From: Leptobrachium leishanense
Lineage: Eukaryota > Chordata > Amphibia > Anura > Megophryidae
Direction: 5' to 3'
Length of the DNA stretch: 64,000 nucleotides
Assembly (NCBI GenBank): GCA_009667805.1
Contig: CM019064.1
Coordinates: 78,986,400 to 79,050,399, forward strand
Notes under the pieces: generated by a model
Told to the model about the DNA's origin: nothing
Databases searched by the model: none
What the model saw: only the letters and a program-made list of their open reading frames with translations
Position numbers and translations under genes: made by a program
Shown: positions 20,141-31,380 of the stretch, in pieces
Layout: each line of letters opens with the position of its first letter
How positions within the stretch are numbered: position 1 is the first letter of the stretch

Positions 20141-23100
20141 TCCTCATCTGGTTGAAGATAAAGAACATGAATACTGTATCTCTGGTTATAGTTCGCAATA
20201 GCTAAGCAGAAATGTGTATTTTGTAAAAGCCAAGGACTATAACCAATTTTATTCTAAAATAATCAAAATTTTACAATTGTACCGATTGCATCTGCAAGAT
20301 AACTTCAAATGTCTGGGCATGCTATACCTCTGTATTCCTTCATTAAAGCTAGCATCCTCTGCATTGATTAAAATAAACCTGACACTGTAACTGTTGTTCA
20401 TTCATAAACACCCACCCACACACTGGCTGAGATAGTGGATCCCTGTCCTATATACTCTTCTGAGATCCAGTGAGGATCCAATAACCCTGCACAGCCCAGG
20501 CAGCAGCCTCCCTGTTCCCAGCAGCCCAGCCTGTCACATGGCCAGGCCTGTCCCTTTAAATCCCATGCACTGCTCGCAGCCTGGCCACCTCCTCCTGCTC
20601 TGGGGGTGTGGAAAACAAGAAAGGGATTTGGGGAAGGTGCTCGTGGGTTGGAGATCTGTTATTTGGCTTTCCTGTGAGATGGGCTAGTGGACCAGGCTGG
20701 CTTCACAGCATGGGATTTAAATCCCTCTGAGCATGCAGCACCAGAAATGATCAGGATCACAGAGTAAGTGATGCTCCCCTCCCCTCCCATACTGAGCATT
20801 TACACCCCCATCACCAGCACACACACACACACACACACACACAGTCACACTCATAGGTACAGATTTTACCATGGCCAGGAAGGAGGTAACCACTTCATGT
20901 GCAAGTGTGTCATGTTTCTATTTATGTTTATAATAATGGGATACATTGCATTGAAATATTCTTAAATAAAACATCTGTCCCCTGCCTGGCTGCTCCTAAT
21001 GCTGTGGATCATGCATGTAATCCTGCTTGAGCTCGGCCAGCTCCTCCTGCCTTTACATGACAGGGGCTTATCAGGGATCCAAGCTGGCTCCTTTATGCTG
21101 ATGCTAGTTTGAGGTTCCCCTCCTTCTTTACACAGAGAGAGAGGGGGATTAAAAAGCAGAGGTTGGTGGGTTCAGCTGCCCCCCCCCCCCATCCCCTGCA
21201 TTATTTATAGAGGTTACAGTGAGGAGCAGCTGAATGTCCTCCCAGACAGATGTTGTTCTATGTGCCCTTCTGCTTGTCTTTGGTTTGGGGGAGGGAGGGA
21301 GGCACACAGACACTGCTGCTGTATAATGGAGAAATGGAGACATGGTGTATGACATGGGATTGTGCTGTATAATGGGAAGCAGGCAGGGCAATGTGTAAAC
21401 ATACACAGTGAGGGGATACTAACCCCCCTAGCATTAGAGAAACAGAGACTTCTCACTGCAAACTACCATCCCTGTGGATGAATTCAGAGTGTGATCATCA
21501 TCAGACAAGATTGACATGACTCATATACTGTATATAGGAACTGTCATGGCATGATAAAGCATCTTTTTGCATTTCTGTTGTTTTGGTACCAAGCAGAATG
21601 CTTCAAGAAGCACTGATGCTATTTTAAACTTCCTTTTAACCAAGGGATCAGTGACTGGACCCCCCCCCCCCTACACCCCAGATGTTTTAACCCACACTAT
21701 GCTGACCTTATCTTGTAATACATCCAGTGTGTGTATATGTGTAGTGGTATCAGAATTGTCATGTCAAACTTAAAATTCATCTTATATAAATGAGAATATA
21801 TAATAATAATTTAATTATTCTCTTATAATTCATTTTTATATTTGTCTTACTGGTTGTACAGTCTAGTGGATTATGTTATATGATCGAGTGTGCAATATAA
21901 ATATAATAATAAGACAAAATAAACATGAATTAATTATCAGTTGTACAGCCTGGTGGATTATGTTCTATGACCCTGTGCAATATAAATAATTGTAATAATT
22001 AATTCATGTTTTTGTCTTATCGGTATTACAGCCTGGTGGATTATGTTATATGACACAGTTTGCATTATAAATAATTGTAGTGGTTATTACCATTTATTAT
22101 TTATTTTTCACAGCACTTTCTGCACTGTGACAGATTTACAGACAAATCGACATTAAACAAATATTTTGCAAAGTGTAACAAAAATGTGACTGCAGTCCTA
22201 TACCGAGAAAACCAGCCCTGACCCTAAGAGCTTACGATTTAATATTATTAGACCGTTGGGACAACCTGAATCGATATTTTGTAAAATATATAAAAAAAAT
22301 CTGCTATTTATTTTTGGGAAATGTGATTCAAAGCTGATAGGAATGTTGTTCTTTTTACATGATTTTCAGCGACTGATCAGAAATCATTCATTAGGAATTT
22401 GTACAGAATTAAAAAGAATATTGGGGAATTAAATACGGTTTTGTACTTGGACAATCGTGCGTGTGTGTGTGTGTGTGTGTGTGTTTGTGTGTGTCGTCTT
22501 TGATTTTAACAGAGTGAAGTTGAAGAGGGGCTGTTTTTCGTGTTAAATGTTGTGTGTCACACATGGCCACATTGTATGAGCTTGGCCAGTGTGAATCCAT
22601 TCATAAAATTCTAGTTGTAAAGCCTTGTGATTGTTTTTTCTATTGCAGCCTGATCTTCACAGTACATTGCCTCAGATAAACACAAGCTACACTTTTTTTT
22701 TTTTTTTATCCTTGTCATTTCTCTTTCCCCTGAAGCCCATTTATTTAACTATAATTTATTTTGAATTAAATTTCGGTTTCAGGTTAATAAGCTATTAACC
22801 TTCAGCATGCCAAAGGGCCGTGCCAGGCACGTTTATGATAATGTTTAAGTGATCTGCATCATTATATTATATGTTATGGAGTTTGGAAACATCTCAGGTT
22901 CAATTGAATCAATGGGTTTACTATTTCCCTGCGTTATTGCCGGCCCCGTCGGGTGGAAGCGGTCATTTAAAGGTTTAATGTAGTTATGATGAGGATGAGA
23001 CTTGTTGTGCATCCAGGATCTCATATCACACAACAGATGGGTTTCAATGTATGAGTGTGAATCGCACAGCTGCTCCACTGTACATCATAAAAGATTATCA

Positions 23101-23556
23101 CCATTCCAGTATTGACTGCGGAAATGGAAAGTGGCCTGGAAGAAAGCAAGAGATGGTATAACCATTTTCCCAGTCATGCCCTCTGTTTTATATAGTGAGA
23201 AATGCTTGTGGAAGTCTTTTCTTTCTTTTTAGATTCTATGCCAAGACTAGAATAAAGATTTGTCGCTGGTACAATTAAGCTATCACTAGCAGACAAATTC
23301 CGATTATTAAATAAAATAAGTGTATTATTTAGTAGTTGGCTCTGTAATTATTTTGATTAATGACATCAGGATCTCATTGTAGATTTGGTTCTGATTTAAT
23401 TTCTCTCCAATTTATGTGTAGACCAGACCGTTGCTGAAAAATTAAGATTTCTAATTCTTGTATAAGAAAAGTGAATGTTTATACGTCAGGTCATGTTTTT
23501 ATAGAAAATATGGCTGTTATATCTACAAGATTGCTTGTGCAAGGTTCCTACGGAGT
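20141..23556. other. Unassigned, probably unique sequence with simple repeats
   Basis: No TE protein or terminal repeat found. 20,440-20,780 is relatively GC-rich with two TTTAAATCCC words and a good splice-donor match (AGAGTAAGT at 20,760-20,768) just after a short ATG frame. This could be a promoter and first exon, but the coding part would be five or six codons and no gene can be named. Simple repeats: (CA)n at 20,818-20,843, (GT)n at 22,458-22,495 and a T tract at 22,693-22,708. Confidence 0.4.
21855..22082 (+). repeat. Threefold tandem repeat (~85-95 bp)
   Basis: Three copies of TGTACAGCCTGGTGGATTAT, GTTATATGA and GCAATATAAATAATTGTA, starting near 21,856, 21,943 and 22,026. The spacers contain TTTTTGTCTTAT in either direction. 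The third copy runs into an L2/CR1-like 3' UTR-like stretch (AGAGCTTACGATTTAAT at about 22,227). Confidence 0.75.
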
Positions 23557-23560
23557 CCTT

Positions 23561-24150
23561 AAAGGGACAGTCTACCCTCCCTGACCACTTTATCTTATTG
23601 AAGTGATCAGACTAGATGGACCCCCCCCCCTTCCATCCCCATTTGGCTGGTACAGCTGTGTGAAGGGGAGGGCTTCCTCCGCCCACACACAGCTGTCACT
23701 CAGCAGATGGGATTTTGAATATGGTGACTGCCGGGACCAGCTTTGGGTCTGATGATGTCAGCATACTCTGCATACTGACATAATCCTGTATGTCAAACTT
23801 TCGCAGTAACTTGCAATCAGGGAGAAGGTGGTCGTGGGCTTTGCTGTGCCTGCGCGCATCACCACTCCATCCTTCTGCCAGGCTTTCATGTACTTTACGT
23901 TCAAAATATACTCAAGTTTCGGGAGATATGCAATTTGCATACATTTTAAAGTTATATAGGCTTACACATTTTACGTAAGAAGCTCCAGGGACTTCCACAT
24001 TTCGGAAGCAATGAGCTGAAGAGGAGGAGCAGCTGAGCACTGCTGAACAAAAGGTGAGTATTTAACTTTAAATAATACTGATTATTAAAATAATTGGGCA
24101 GTTGCGGGTAATAAGGGAGTGGGGTTAATTTTTAGTATAGTGTTCCTATA
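23561..24150. mobile_element. Possible MITE with AGGGACAGTCTA / AGGAACACTATA ends
   Basis: Left text TTAAAGGGACAGTCTACCCT, right text AGTATAGTGTTCCTATAAG. The ends are only loosely inverted, so this is a weak call. The start TTAAAGGACACTCTACGCAC at 40,529 looks like another left end of the same type. Confidence 0.4.
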
Positions 24151-24204
24151 AGCTGAAAGGTCCGCTTGAGGCAGCAGGTGTTGGAATAGTGTTTTATTAT
24201 TATT

Positions 24205-24640
24205 ATTTGATGGTAAAATAACTAATTATATGCCCGGTCACGATTTTATATAAAATATGCGCATTAATCATTGCATGTCCACTTCTGTGTGCTTGTTACC
24301 AGGGAGTCTGCTGCCCGGGGACCACCTGAGGCTTCTGGCTTTAATTTGACAATAAAAAAAATTATTGTTTAGGTATGAGTCTATATCAAATGTTTATTAC
24401 TATCCGAATGGCTATTTGTACGAGGTGGCTTGGAAGACTTCGGTTTGAGAGACCACCTGAGGCTTCAGGGAGTGAGTAGAATCGTATGACTTAATAGATC
24501 GATATTAAAATCACTAATTATATGTTGGACTGTGGGTTTACATGGAATATGTTTATTACTATCTGCATGGTGGTCACTGGGGCAAAGGCTTCTGTGGAGA
24601 CCACTTCTAGAAAGACCTACTTAAAGCTGCAGGAGAGCAA
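24205..24640 (+). repeat. Degenerate threefold repeat (~140-160 bp)
   Basis: Shared blocks recur in order: AACTAATTATATG / CACTAATTATATG; ATGTTTATTACTATC; GAGACCACCTGAGGCTTC (exact at about 24,318 as GGGACCACCTGAGGCTTC and at 24,449). The third copy is the most diverged. I cannot assign a function. Confidence 0.6.
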
Positions 24641-25196
24641 ATCTTCATTTATTTTATTGCGATCACACAGAGGGGAATCAGGCATGGTTGGATAATATTA
24701 TTCTTGCACTGATACATCATGACCTATATTTCCACCTAAGTGTATTTTTATTACATATACAGAATATATATTTATGTGAATCTCTATGACCTGTAATGCT
24801 TACTGTGAGCCTAACTGCTGCTATGTGTTACAAACTATATTACAGAGAACGTGCGCTAATCTACAGCTATTCTATATTTGTAAAGAAGACCCAAATTTAT
24901 CTATATATTCACTGTCCTACCTAGCCTATGTTATGGATAAATGTTTAAACATACCATTTTCTCTTCAGGCTCAATCATAGCTGTGCCTTTTTTAATTTCC
25001 TGGTTCAACTACCAAATAAAATGTGGATTAGTGTTTATCGACTTATACTTGATGCTGTTCTTAGACACCCAAGAGCAATCTTCCTGGAAATGTTTCGCTG
25101 CTATGTCCTATTTAATAACGACACCAAGAGATAAAGGTTATAAGAAAATGTCAGCCGAGGAGGACAATATTTTAAATCTGTTACTTTCAACTCAAA

Positions 25197-26010
25197 AACA
25201 TTGCCCGTGTCCACCCCTTTCTGACGCAAGGTACCGCAAAAGTGCTGGTTCGTGCTCTTGTCATTTCACGACTTGACTACTGCAATTCGCTCCTTATTGG
25301 CCTCCCCAACTCCCGTATTGCCCCTTTGCAATCTGTAATGAATGCAGGGGCCAGGCTTATTTTTCTCACTAAACGCACCTCGCTTACCTCCCCCCTCTGC
25401 CAGTCCCTCCATTGGCTTCCTGTACGTTTCAGGATACAGTTTAAAATACTGATGCTCACGTTCAAATCACTCAATAACTCAACTCCTCCCTACATGACTT
25501 TGTTACTCCGCAAGCACGTCCCATCTAGACAACTCCGTTCAGCAGGTGATCTCCACCTGTCATCGGTCTACACACGCGCGGCCAACTGTCTCTCGCCTCC
25601 AAGACTTCTCAAGGGCAGCACCAGTCTTGTGGAATGACTTGCCTCACCCTATCAATCGCTCCCCTGACCTTCTGGCTTTCAAGAAATCCCTCAAAACCCA
25701 TCTCTTCAGATTAGCGTACCGCATCACTGATGCAACTCAACCCTCTGCTCACCTACTCACACATGATTGAAGCCGCTTGTATGGTCCCACCATTCCCAAA
25801 CCACTGGCACTAATGATCCTGCTATCAAGTAAAATTCCTCTTGTCTTCCTCAACCCCAATCCCTCTAGACTGTAAGCTCCTATGAGCAGGGCCCTCTACA
25901 CCTCTTGTTTCCATCTTATGTCCGTTTTTATATGTATTTCGTTCCCTTTGGTTATTGTAAAGCGCTGCGGAAACTGTTGGTGCTATATAAATGATGACAA
26001 TAATAATAAT
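25197..26010 (+). pseudogene. L2-clade LINE, 3' part of ORF2 plus 3' UTR
   Basis: Plus-strand frame from 25,242: VISRLDYCNSLLIGLPNS, then SPLCQSLHWLPVRFRIQF, NNSTPPYMTLLLRKH, and after a frameshift near 25,570 FSRAAPVLWNDLPHPI and FKKSLKTHLFRLAY. These are the standard C-terminal blocks of L2 ORF2. The 3' UTR has CTGTAAGCTCCTATGAGCAG and ends AAAGCGCTGCGGAAACTG, then TATATAAATGATGACAATAA repeats. The 5' side is truncated at about 25,197. Confidence 0.88.
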
Positions 26011-26023
26011 TTGGAAAGCGTAG

Positions 26024-26335
26024 GACGAAGCCTGTGGTCACACGAGCGCACTGCTTGCTGCCCATCATAGCTTTTTAAAAGAGTGAATAGAGAACAACAC
26101 ACGAAGCACGTGCACACTTTTTCACGCACGGGCAACGCATGTTGCAACGGACGCCAAAATGGCATTGACGTGAAAAAGCTAAAACAGACGTAGAGAAACC
26201 CCTGCAGCTGTTCCCCCCCTCATCGTCAGTCAAAACGAACTGATACAATGTAACTGCAATCTCATCCGTTATAAAGTGCATTCGTTTCAACGGACACACT
26301 GTGCGCAATCAGTGCGCTCGTGTGAACGCAGCCTA
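26024..26335. mobile_element. MITE with GGTCACACGAGCGCACTG ends
   Basis: The left end (GTGGTCACACGAGCGCACTG) and right end (CAGTGCGCTCGTGTGAACG, then CAGCCTAAG) form inverted repeats of about 25 bp. It sits directly downstream of the L2 tail. Non-coding. Confidence 0.75.
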
Positions 26336-26750
26336 AGAAGCATCATAAATGCTATTTTACTGCCACTCTAAAATGTATAATTGCTTGTGTAGGACTTGAC
26401 ATGACATGTTTATTCTCTTGTGTTCCTTGGGGTTCAGAGAAAAATCCTAAAAAGGAACAGGACAAGTGCACATCCTTGTTGAACAGAGTCTTTGGAGGAC
26501 ATTTCTGCTCATGCCTTGAATATTCCTTCCCATCTGCACGTAACATGTTTTACTTTACTATTCGATATCTTTCCTCCTCTAGCCCTGTTCCCGTACTTTT
26601 GTTAAAGTATGTGTTACAGGAATGTGATCTAAACCTAGGATATTTATTCTTTAAGGTAATTAAGGCTAACAAAGTTTCTGTAGATAGGAAGTGGCCCCAG
26701 TTTTAATTACACAAGATCGATTCTGCATTTTTCACCTTGTGACAACGTTG
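26336..26750. other. Unassigned segment with an open frame
   Basis: A 101-codon frame at 26,401-26,706 (plus strand) starts MTCLFSCVPWGSEKN and has no domain, signal or homologue that I recognise. Base composition is like its surroundings. Probably chance. Confidence 0.3.
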
Positions 26751-26763
26751 GGAAAAAAAAAAA

Positions 26764-28292
26764 GCGAGGGGCGTGGCTGGCTCTGCAAGGGAGAAGACGT
26801 GTCTGGAGGGTGCTCTGCCGGATTCACCTGATACCGGGGGTTTTCGGCTGGAGCCCCTCGTTGAATCACCCATTATTGAGTTCCCTGCATGACTGGCCAT
26901 AACGGGATTGCTCTGGGGCCGTTTTTGTCCCTCCCCAACCGGAGCACAGCTGAGTTTTAGCCCGGCAGACCTGTTGCCTGTCAGCCATCTTGAGGCCTAT
27001 TCATCTGTCTCCGGACACGTTTTGCCCTGCTTGCTTCCCCTGAGGAGAGTCAGACCGGGTGCTTGGTGGCTGCGGACTGGGGGGATGGAGGGCCCCCATC
27101 TTCTGGCCGCAGCTGCGGTACCCCTGGAGATGAGATTGAGGGAGCGGGCAGAGTGGTGCATTCTGGAGCAGACCCCCCCACCAGTGGCATGGAGGCTGCA
27201 TTTGCGGCCCTCGCGGCCTGCTTGGCGCAGCTGTGGGAGGAGGAAGAGAGCCCAATCACTCAAGGCTCATGGAGGCGCCTGATGGCTGCGGTGAGGACTG
27301 GCCGGGCGACCGCAGATTTGAATAAGGAGGTAACGGAGGTTAATGTCCCTGCTGCTTATGGAGAGAGAGCTGACGACCCATGCGCAGGTAACGATCCAAT
27401 GTATGTGGCACCAGGAGATGGAATGGAGATTGCGGAGCTGCCTGTTGCTGACCCCCGGGAACGCTCAAGAGATAGAAGACGAGCCCCCCCCCCGAGGATG
27501 ATGTGGACTGTGCGGCTGGCGCTGGAGGCCTGGATAGGAAGCGATATGTGGATCCCTTACCTATGGGGGAATTTTGGGCTCTGTGCAGTGGTGTTGTTCC
27601 AGATGCCCACAGAGTCGGTGCTGCGGCGGGAGTTGCCGGCTTGGAGAAGATGACCCTGTCTGGATTGCCGCTGGCGGAGGCCTGTGGCCTGAGAAGGTGT
27701 GTGTCGAAACCTTACAGGGGCGACCGTATTCCCACGGTGACGGGACTGCAGATGTCTGTTGCGCTGGCTTCTGGCTTGACACGGGCTGAGGAGGCCTACC
27801 CTACTGTGTTTCTCTCTCGGGTCTGCTTCGGGCTGCTGTGACCCCCAACGGGCTGTTTTCTCCCATTCCCTTTCTCTCCACACTATTTTATGCGACACCT
27901 CTTTGCTCCGAGGACATTTATTTTTATGTTTTATCTGAGAACTTTTTGTCTCTTCTTGCTGTTGTGGGGGCCATTTGACAACTTTTGCTTGTTTTTCTGT
28001 TTTGTTTTTTTTGTAGCGCTTTTTGAGGACTTTGATTTTTGTTCTCTTTTTGATGTCTTTTTTTCTTTTCTGCTGAGACCCCCCATTCGGGCATGATCCC
28101 TTCCCCTCCCCCCTGTTATTTTATGTGCTGCTCGCTGACTACTTTGTTATTACTGCGTTGAGATTGAAACTTTCTTGGAGACACCCCCCCCCCCTTATTA
28201 TATGTGTATCTTATGTCTATTTGGCTCTGCGAGGCCAATTGTGCTGGTCAGTTTGTGACCTTTTGCTTGCAAAGTAAAAACCTTAAATTAAG
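26764..28292 (+). mobile_element. GC-rich retroposon-like block of unknown family
   Basis: A sharp jump to GC-rich DNA begins at about 26,764 (CGAGGGGCGTGGCTGG), and the 3' half is T-rich. It ends ACCTTAAATTAAG. The block is flanked by AAAAAAAG on both sides (26,756-26,763; 28,293-28,300), which would suit an L1-type endonuclease target. Reading frames (for example 27,063-27,653, 196 codons, starting MVAADWGDGG) show no recognisable domain, although the length and GC content resemble a LINE 5' UTR/ORF1 remnant. A non-autonomous LINE-derived unit is my guess. Confidence 0.4.
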
Positions 28293-28300
28293 AAAAAAAG

Positions 28301-29840
28301 AACATCTATTTCTGTTTTAATGGTATTTGGTAGGAGCCAGCTACTGATGTTTTTTCAGGAAAAACATCTAAAATTCAGAGCATTAATTTAGAAATAAGTA
28401 GTATATATCTTGTGTCAAACTAATGCGAAAGAGCCGTGAAAGCCTTCGACAAAGAATAGTTATTTTGTATAATCAGAAAATTGTCGCTGGCCTGACTCTG
28501 GAATCTAATTTGACAAACACTTTGAATCTCTCATCTAGGTCAACATCCATGGCACTAGAGCTGGATTAAGGGGGCCTGAGCCATGGGATGAAGATTATGG
28601 TGTGCCTTTACCATATTCTTCTCTCGTCCTATTTTTCCTCTACCCTATTCTTCTTACCTTCCATTGTACCTATGTCCAATTCTTCCCATCGTCCTTTGTA
28701 TCCCTGCGAGTCTTCTTGTCTTCTATTGTACCTTTGTCCCATTCTTCTCCCCTTCCATTGCACCTCATATCCATTGCACTGTTCCATTATTCTAGCTTTC
28801 CAGTCTTCCTCTGCCTATTCTTCTCATCCCCTATAGATCGTATGACCTGTTCTGCTCCCCTTCCATTGAGCCACTGCCCTATCCCTCTAAATCTCATTGT
28901 CTTGGTGGCACTTCTTGCTGACATAACTAACTTTTTATTGGGTTTATTTTGGGGTATGGATCTGGAGCTGAAGCTCCAACAGCTAACGTTAATCTGTCAA
29001 GCATGACTACAGCAACCAAATACAAAAAATGTTCTAGCTGGTCATTTGATAGCACTCTTGAAATGTTGGTATTTTAGAAGCAACTTGTACTTTTATACTT
29101 AATTATAATCTACTTCCTATTAATGAACAATTGATTGTTTGCTTTAGCTTTGTTTGCTGTTAGTGGCTGAGATTCTGTAAAAGGGCAATATTTGTTAAAT
29201 CTATTTGCCTGTTAGCTGAATCCGTCAAACATCACTTTGTATCCACTCATTAAATGAGCACGGTGAGGTTAACTTGATGACAAACTCATAGGTGAGTGCA
29301 ACGTTTTGGTCATGGCTTTGTATAAGTCACCAAAATAGAAACTAGAGTTTGCATATGAGTCACATTTTTCAAATGGGGAAAAACACTATATTGCAACAGC
29401 ATGGATGAATAAAAAAAATTAAACTAAAACTTAAAGAAATGTAAAGAACCGCAAACTGTCTGGTGTGGCTCTGCCCCCAGAGTGCCTGTGGTGATTCCTA
29501 AAGAGGTTTGTTCAAGTTGCTTTATTCATACTAAAAGAAACAGAAACTAGCTCTCATGTTCTCTGTTCAATTCTTGTTGATCGATTCAGTTTAAATAAAG
29601 TTATAAAATGCATTTCAAAATGTTTCTGTACTTCAGGATGTTTGTCTCTCGGAGTCATCCATTGCTCTCTATTATTCTGGAGATGCTTATAGTTCTTACA
29701 TGTGAAGCATTAACGTTAAATAAAACTTGCAATTGCTGCTTCTCTATATTTTTCTGTACAGAGCATACTGACAGCTATGACTAGACTTTTAGTTTACATC
29801 AATAATGAGGTTTTCTGAACATAGGTATAGTCAATCCCTC
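28301..29840. other. Unassigned sequence with a pyrimidine-rich imperfect repeat
   Basis: 28,600-28,830 consists of loosely repeated TTCTTC, CCTTCCATTGTACCT and GTCCCATTCTTC words (about five irregular units of 35-50 bp). The rest is AT-rich without assignable features. Confidence 0.45.
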
Positions 29841-29842
29841 TA

Positions 29843-30695
29843 CAGTAATACCTTGGATTTGCGAGCATAATTTGTTCCGGAAATGCGCTTGTAATCCGAA
29901 GCACTGTTATATCAAAGTGAATTTCCCCATAAGGCCGGGTGCACACAAGCGCACTTAGTGCGCCTGTGCGCACGCACTTCCTGGCGCCTGGCGCAGCCAT
30001 GTGATGCTGTGACAGGGCCGGTCACATGCTTGTGCGCGTGCACGTAGCATGCGTCCGCCTAGAGATCCTCCCCATCGATGCGCTCGGATGCAGCGCTGAG
30101 GGGGGGCAGGCGGGTGTCAAGTGGAAGGAACGTCCACTCTCACGGACGTTCCGTCCATTCTGCGTGCGCTCGTGTGCACCCGGCCTAAGAAATAATGGAA
30201 ACGCTGACGATTCGTTCCACAACCATTCATTCATATGAAAATGATTACGGTAATACAAAATACTTTACAGTATAAAGTAAAAATAAAACAAATTAAACTG
30301 CACTTTACCTTTGATTAGAATTGTGTCTCGTAGGAGGTAGAGAGACAGGAGAGGAGGAGGAGGGTTATTGTGCAGGACGTTTATCACTAACGTGATCACT
30401 GCTATCTGCTGGGGGGTTTCAGCACCTCCGGTGTAAAGTGTGATACTATTACGCACGCGTGTGGCCCTCCCCGTCAAGCTCTCAGAATGCTGGGACGGAC
30501 GCAAGGAGGAAAGGTCACACAGATGCACTCGTGTGACCGCAGCCTCAGTTGTGACATGAAGTATGGCAGACAAAGCATGTGTACTGCTCGTATTACAATA
30601 CCTCGCTCATTTATCAAGTTAAAATTTATTAAAAATTGTTGCACTTCTTGCAAATCGCTCTCAAACCAAGTTCCTCTCAATCCAAGGTTTTACTG
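29843..30695. mobile_element. Non-autonomous mariner/pogo (Tigger-like) element
   Basis: TA at 29,841-29,842 and 30,696-30,697. Termini are CAGTAATACCTTGGATTTGC and the complement of CAGTAAAACCTTGGATTGAG; each continues with related GAGCATAATTTG / GAGGAACTTGG text. About 850 bp, no transposase. It contains another MITE at 29,933-30,185. Confidence 0.82.
29933..30185. mobile_element. PIF/Harbinger-like MITE with TAA target duplication
   Basis: Termini GGCCGGGTGCACACAAGCGC and its near-perfect complement (GCGCTCGTGTGCACCCGGCC). TAA is duplicated at 29,930-29,932 and 30,186-30,188. The 3-bp TAA target fits PIF/Harbinger. It is 253 bp and nested inside the mariner-type element. Confidence 0.85.
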
Positions 30696-31380
30696 TATAA
30701 TCAATCTAGTGGTCAGAGATTTCTTAATTAATGGGACCTACCTTGTAATAAGTTTTATTATTTGCATTACTGTTTTCACTGTGCTCTGTTTAGTCTTTGC
30801 TTAGTTTCAGATTTAGATCTCTTCAGCTCATTATCAAAACTAACAAATTTGTGTCCCTAAACAAATATTGCCAAACCGCTCTAGTTCAATATCCTAAAGC
30901 AACCCATACCTGTACTGTTCTATTCCAGGAAGTTTATTCACAGCACAGGTAATTACAGGGAATGAAAAATCTACATTTGCAAAATTCTGGTGAAATTACA
31001 ATATATTATATCAAAGAGAGCGTTTCAAAATCAATATGTTTTTTATGGATTTACCAAACTATTAAAACATATTGGCCCCTATTACACACTTCGCGCAGCG
31101 CAATTTTTTTTGTGCACGCAAAAAACATTAGCGCGCGCAAATTAACGCAGTAGTACGCTCCGAGCGCAGTTTTTCAGCCTTCAACTTTTTACGTGCACAA
31201 ATGAACGTTGCGTGCAGGAATCGGTGGGTAGACAGTTTTTTTCACGGGATTCAGCCAATCAGAATTAAGAACCACCATTTTCTAAAGTTAGGTTGTTGCG
31301 GCTGTCAAAGTCAATCTGCGTATATGTGCTGCAGCAAAAAAAGATTTTGACAAATTATAAATTTTTGATGTCTGAGTATG

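Noticed and set aside
20755..20768. Naming a host gene from the short ATG frame before the splice-donor-like site
   Set aside because: Only five or six codons; far too little to identify any protein.
27690..27720. Third hammerhead-like motif (CCTGAGAAGGTGTG..TCGAAACC)
   Set aside because: No complementary stem between the boxes and no link to an insertion end.
26908..27898. Overlapping frames of 110-196 codons in the GC-rich block as host genes
   Set aside because: Open frames on both strands reflect the high GC content; no domain, splice pattern or consistent frame.
30480..30560. Another GGTCACACGAGCGC MITE inside the mariner-type element
   Set aside because: Only one end (CTCGTGTGACCGCAGCCTCA) and a short GGTCACAC/GTGTGACC hairpin are visible; no opposite terminus.
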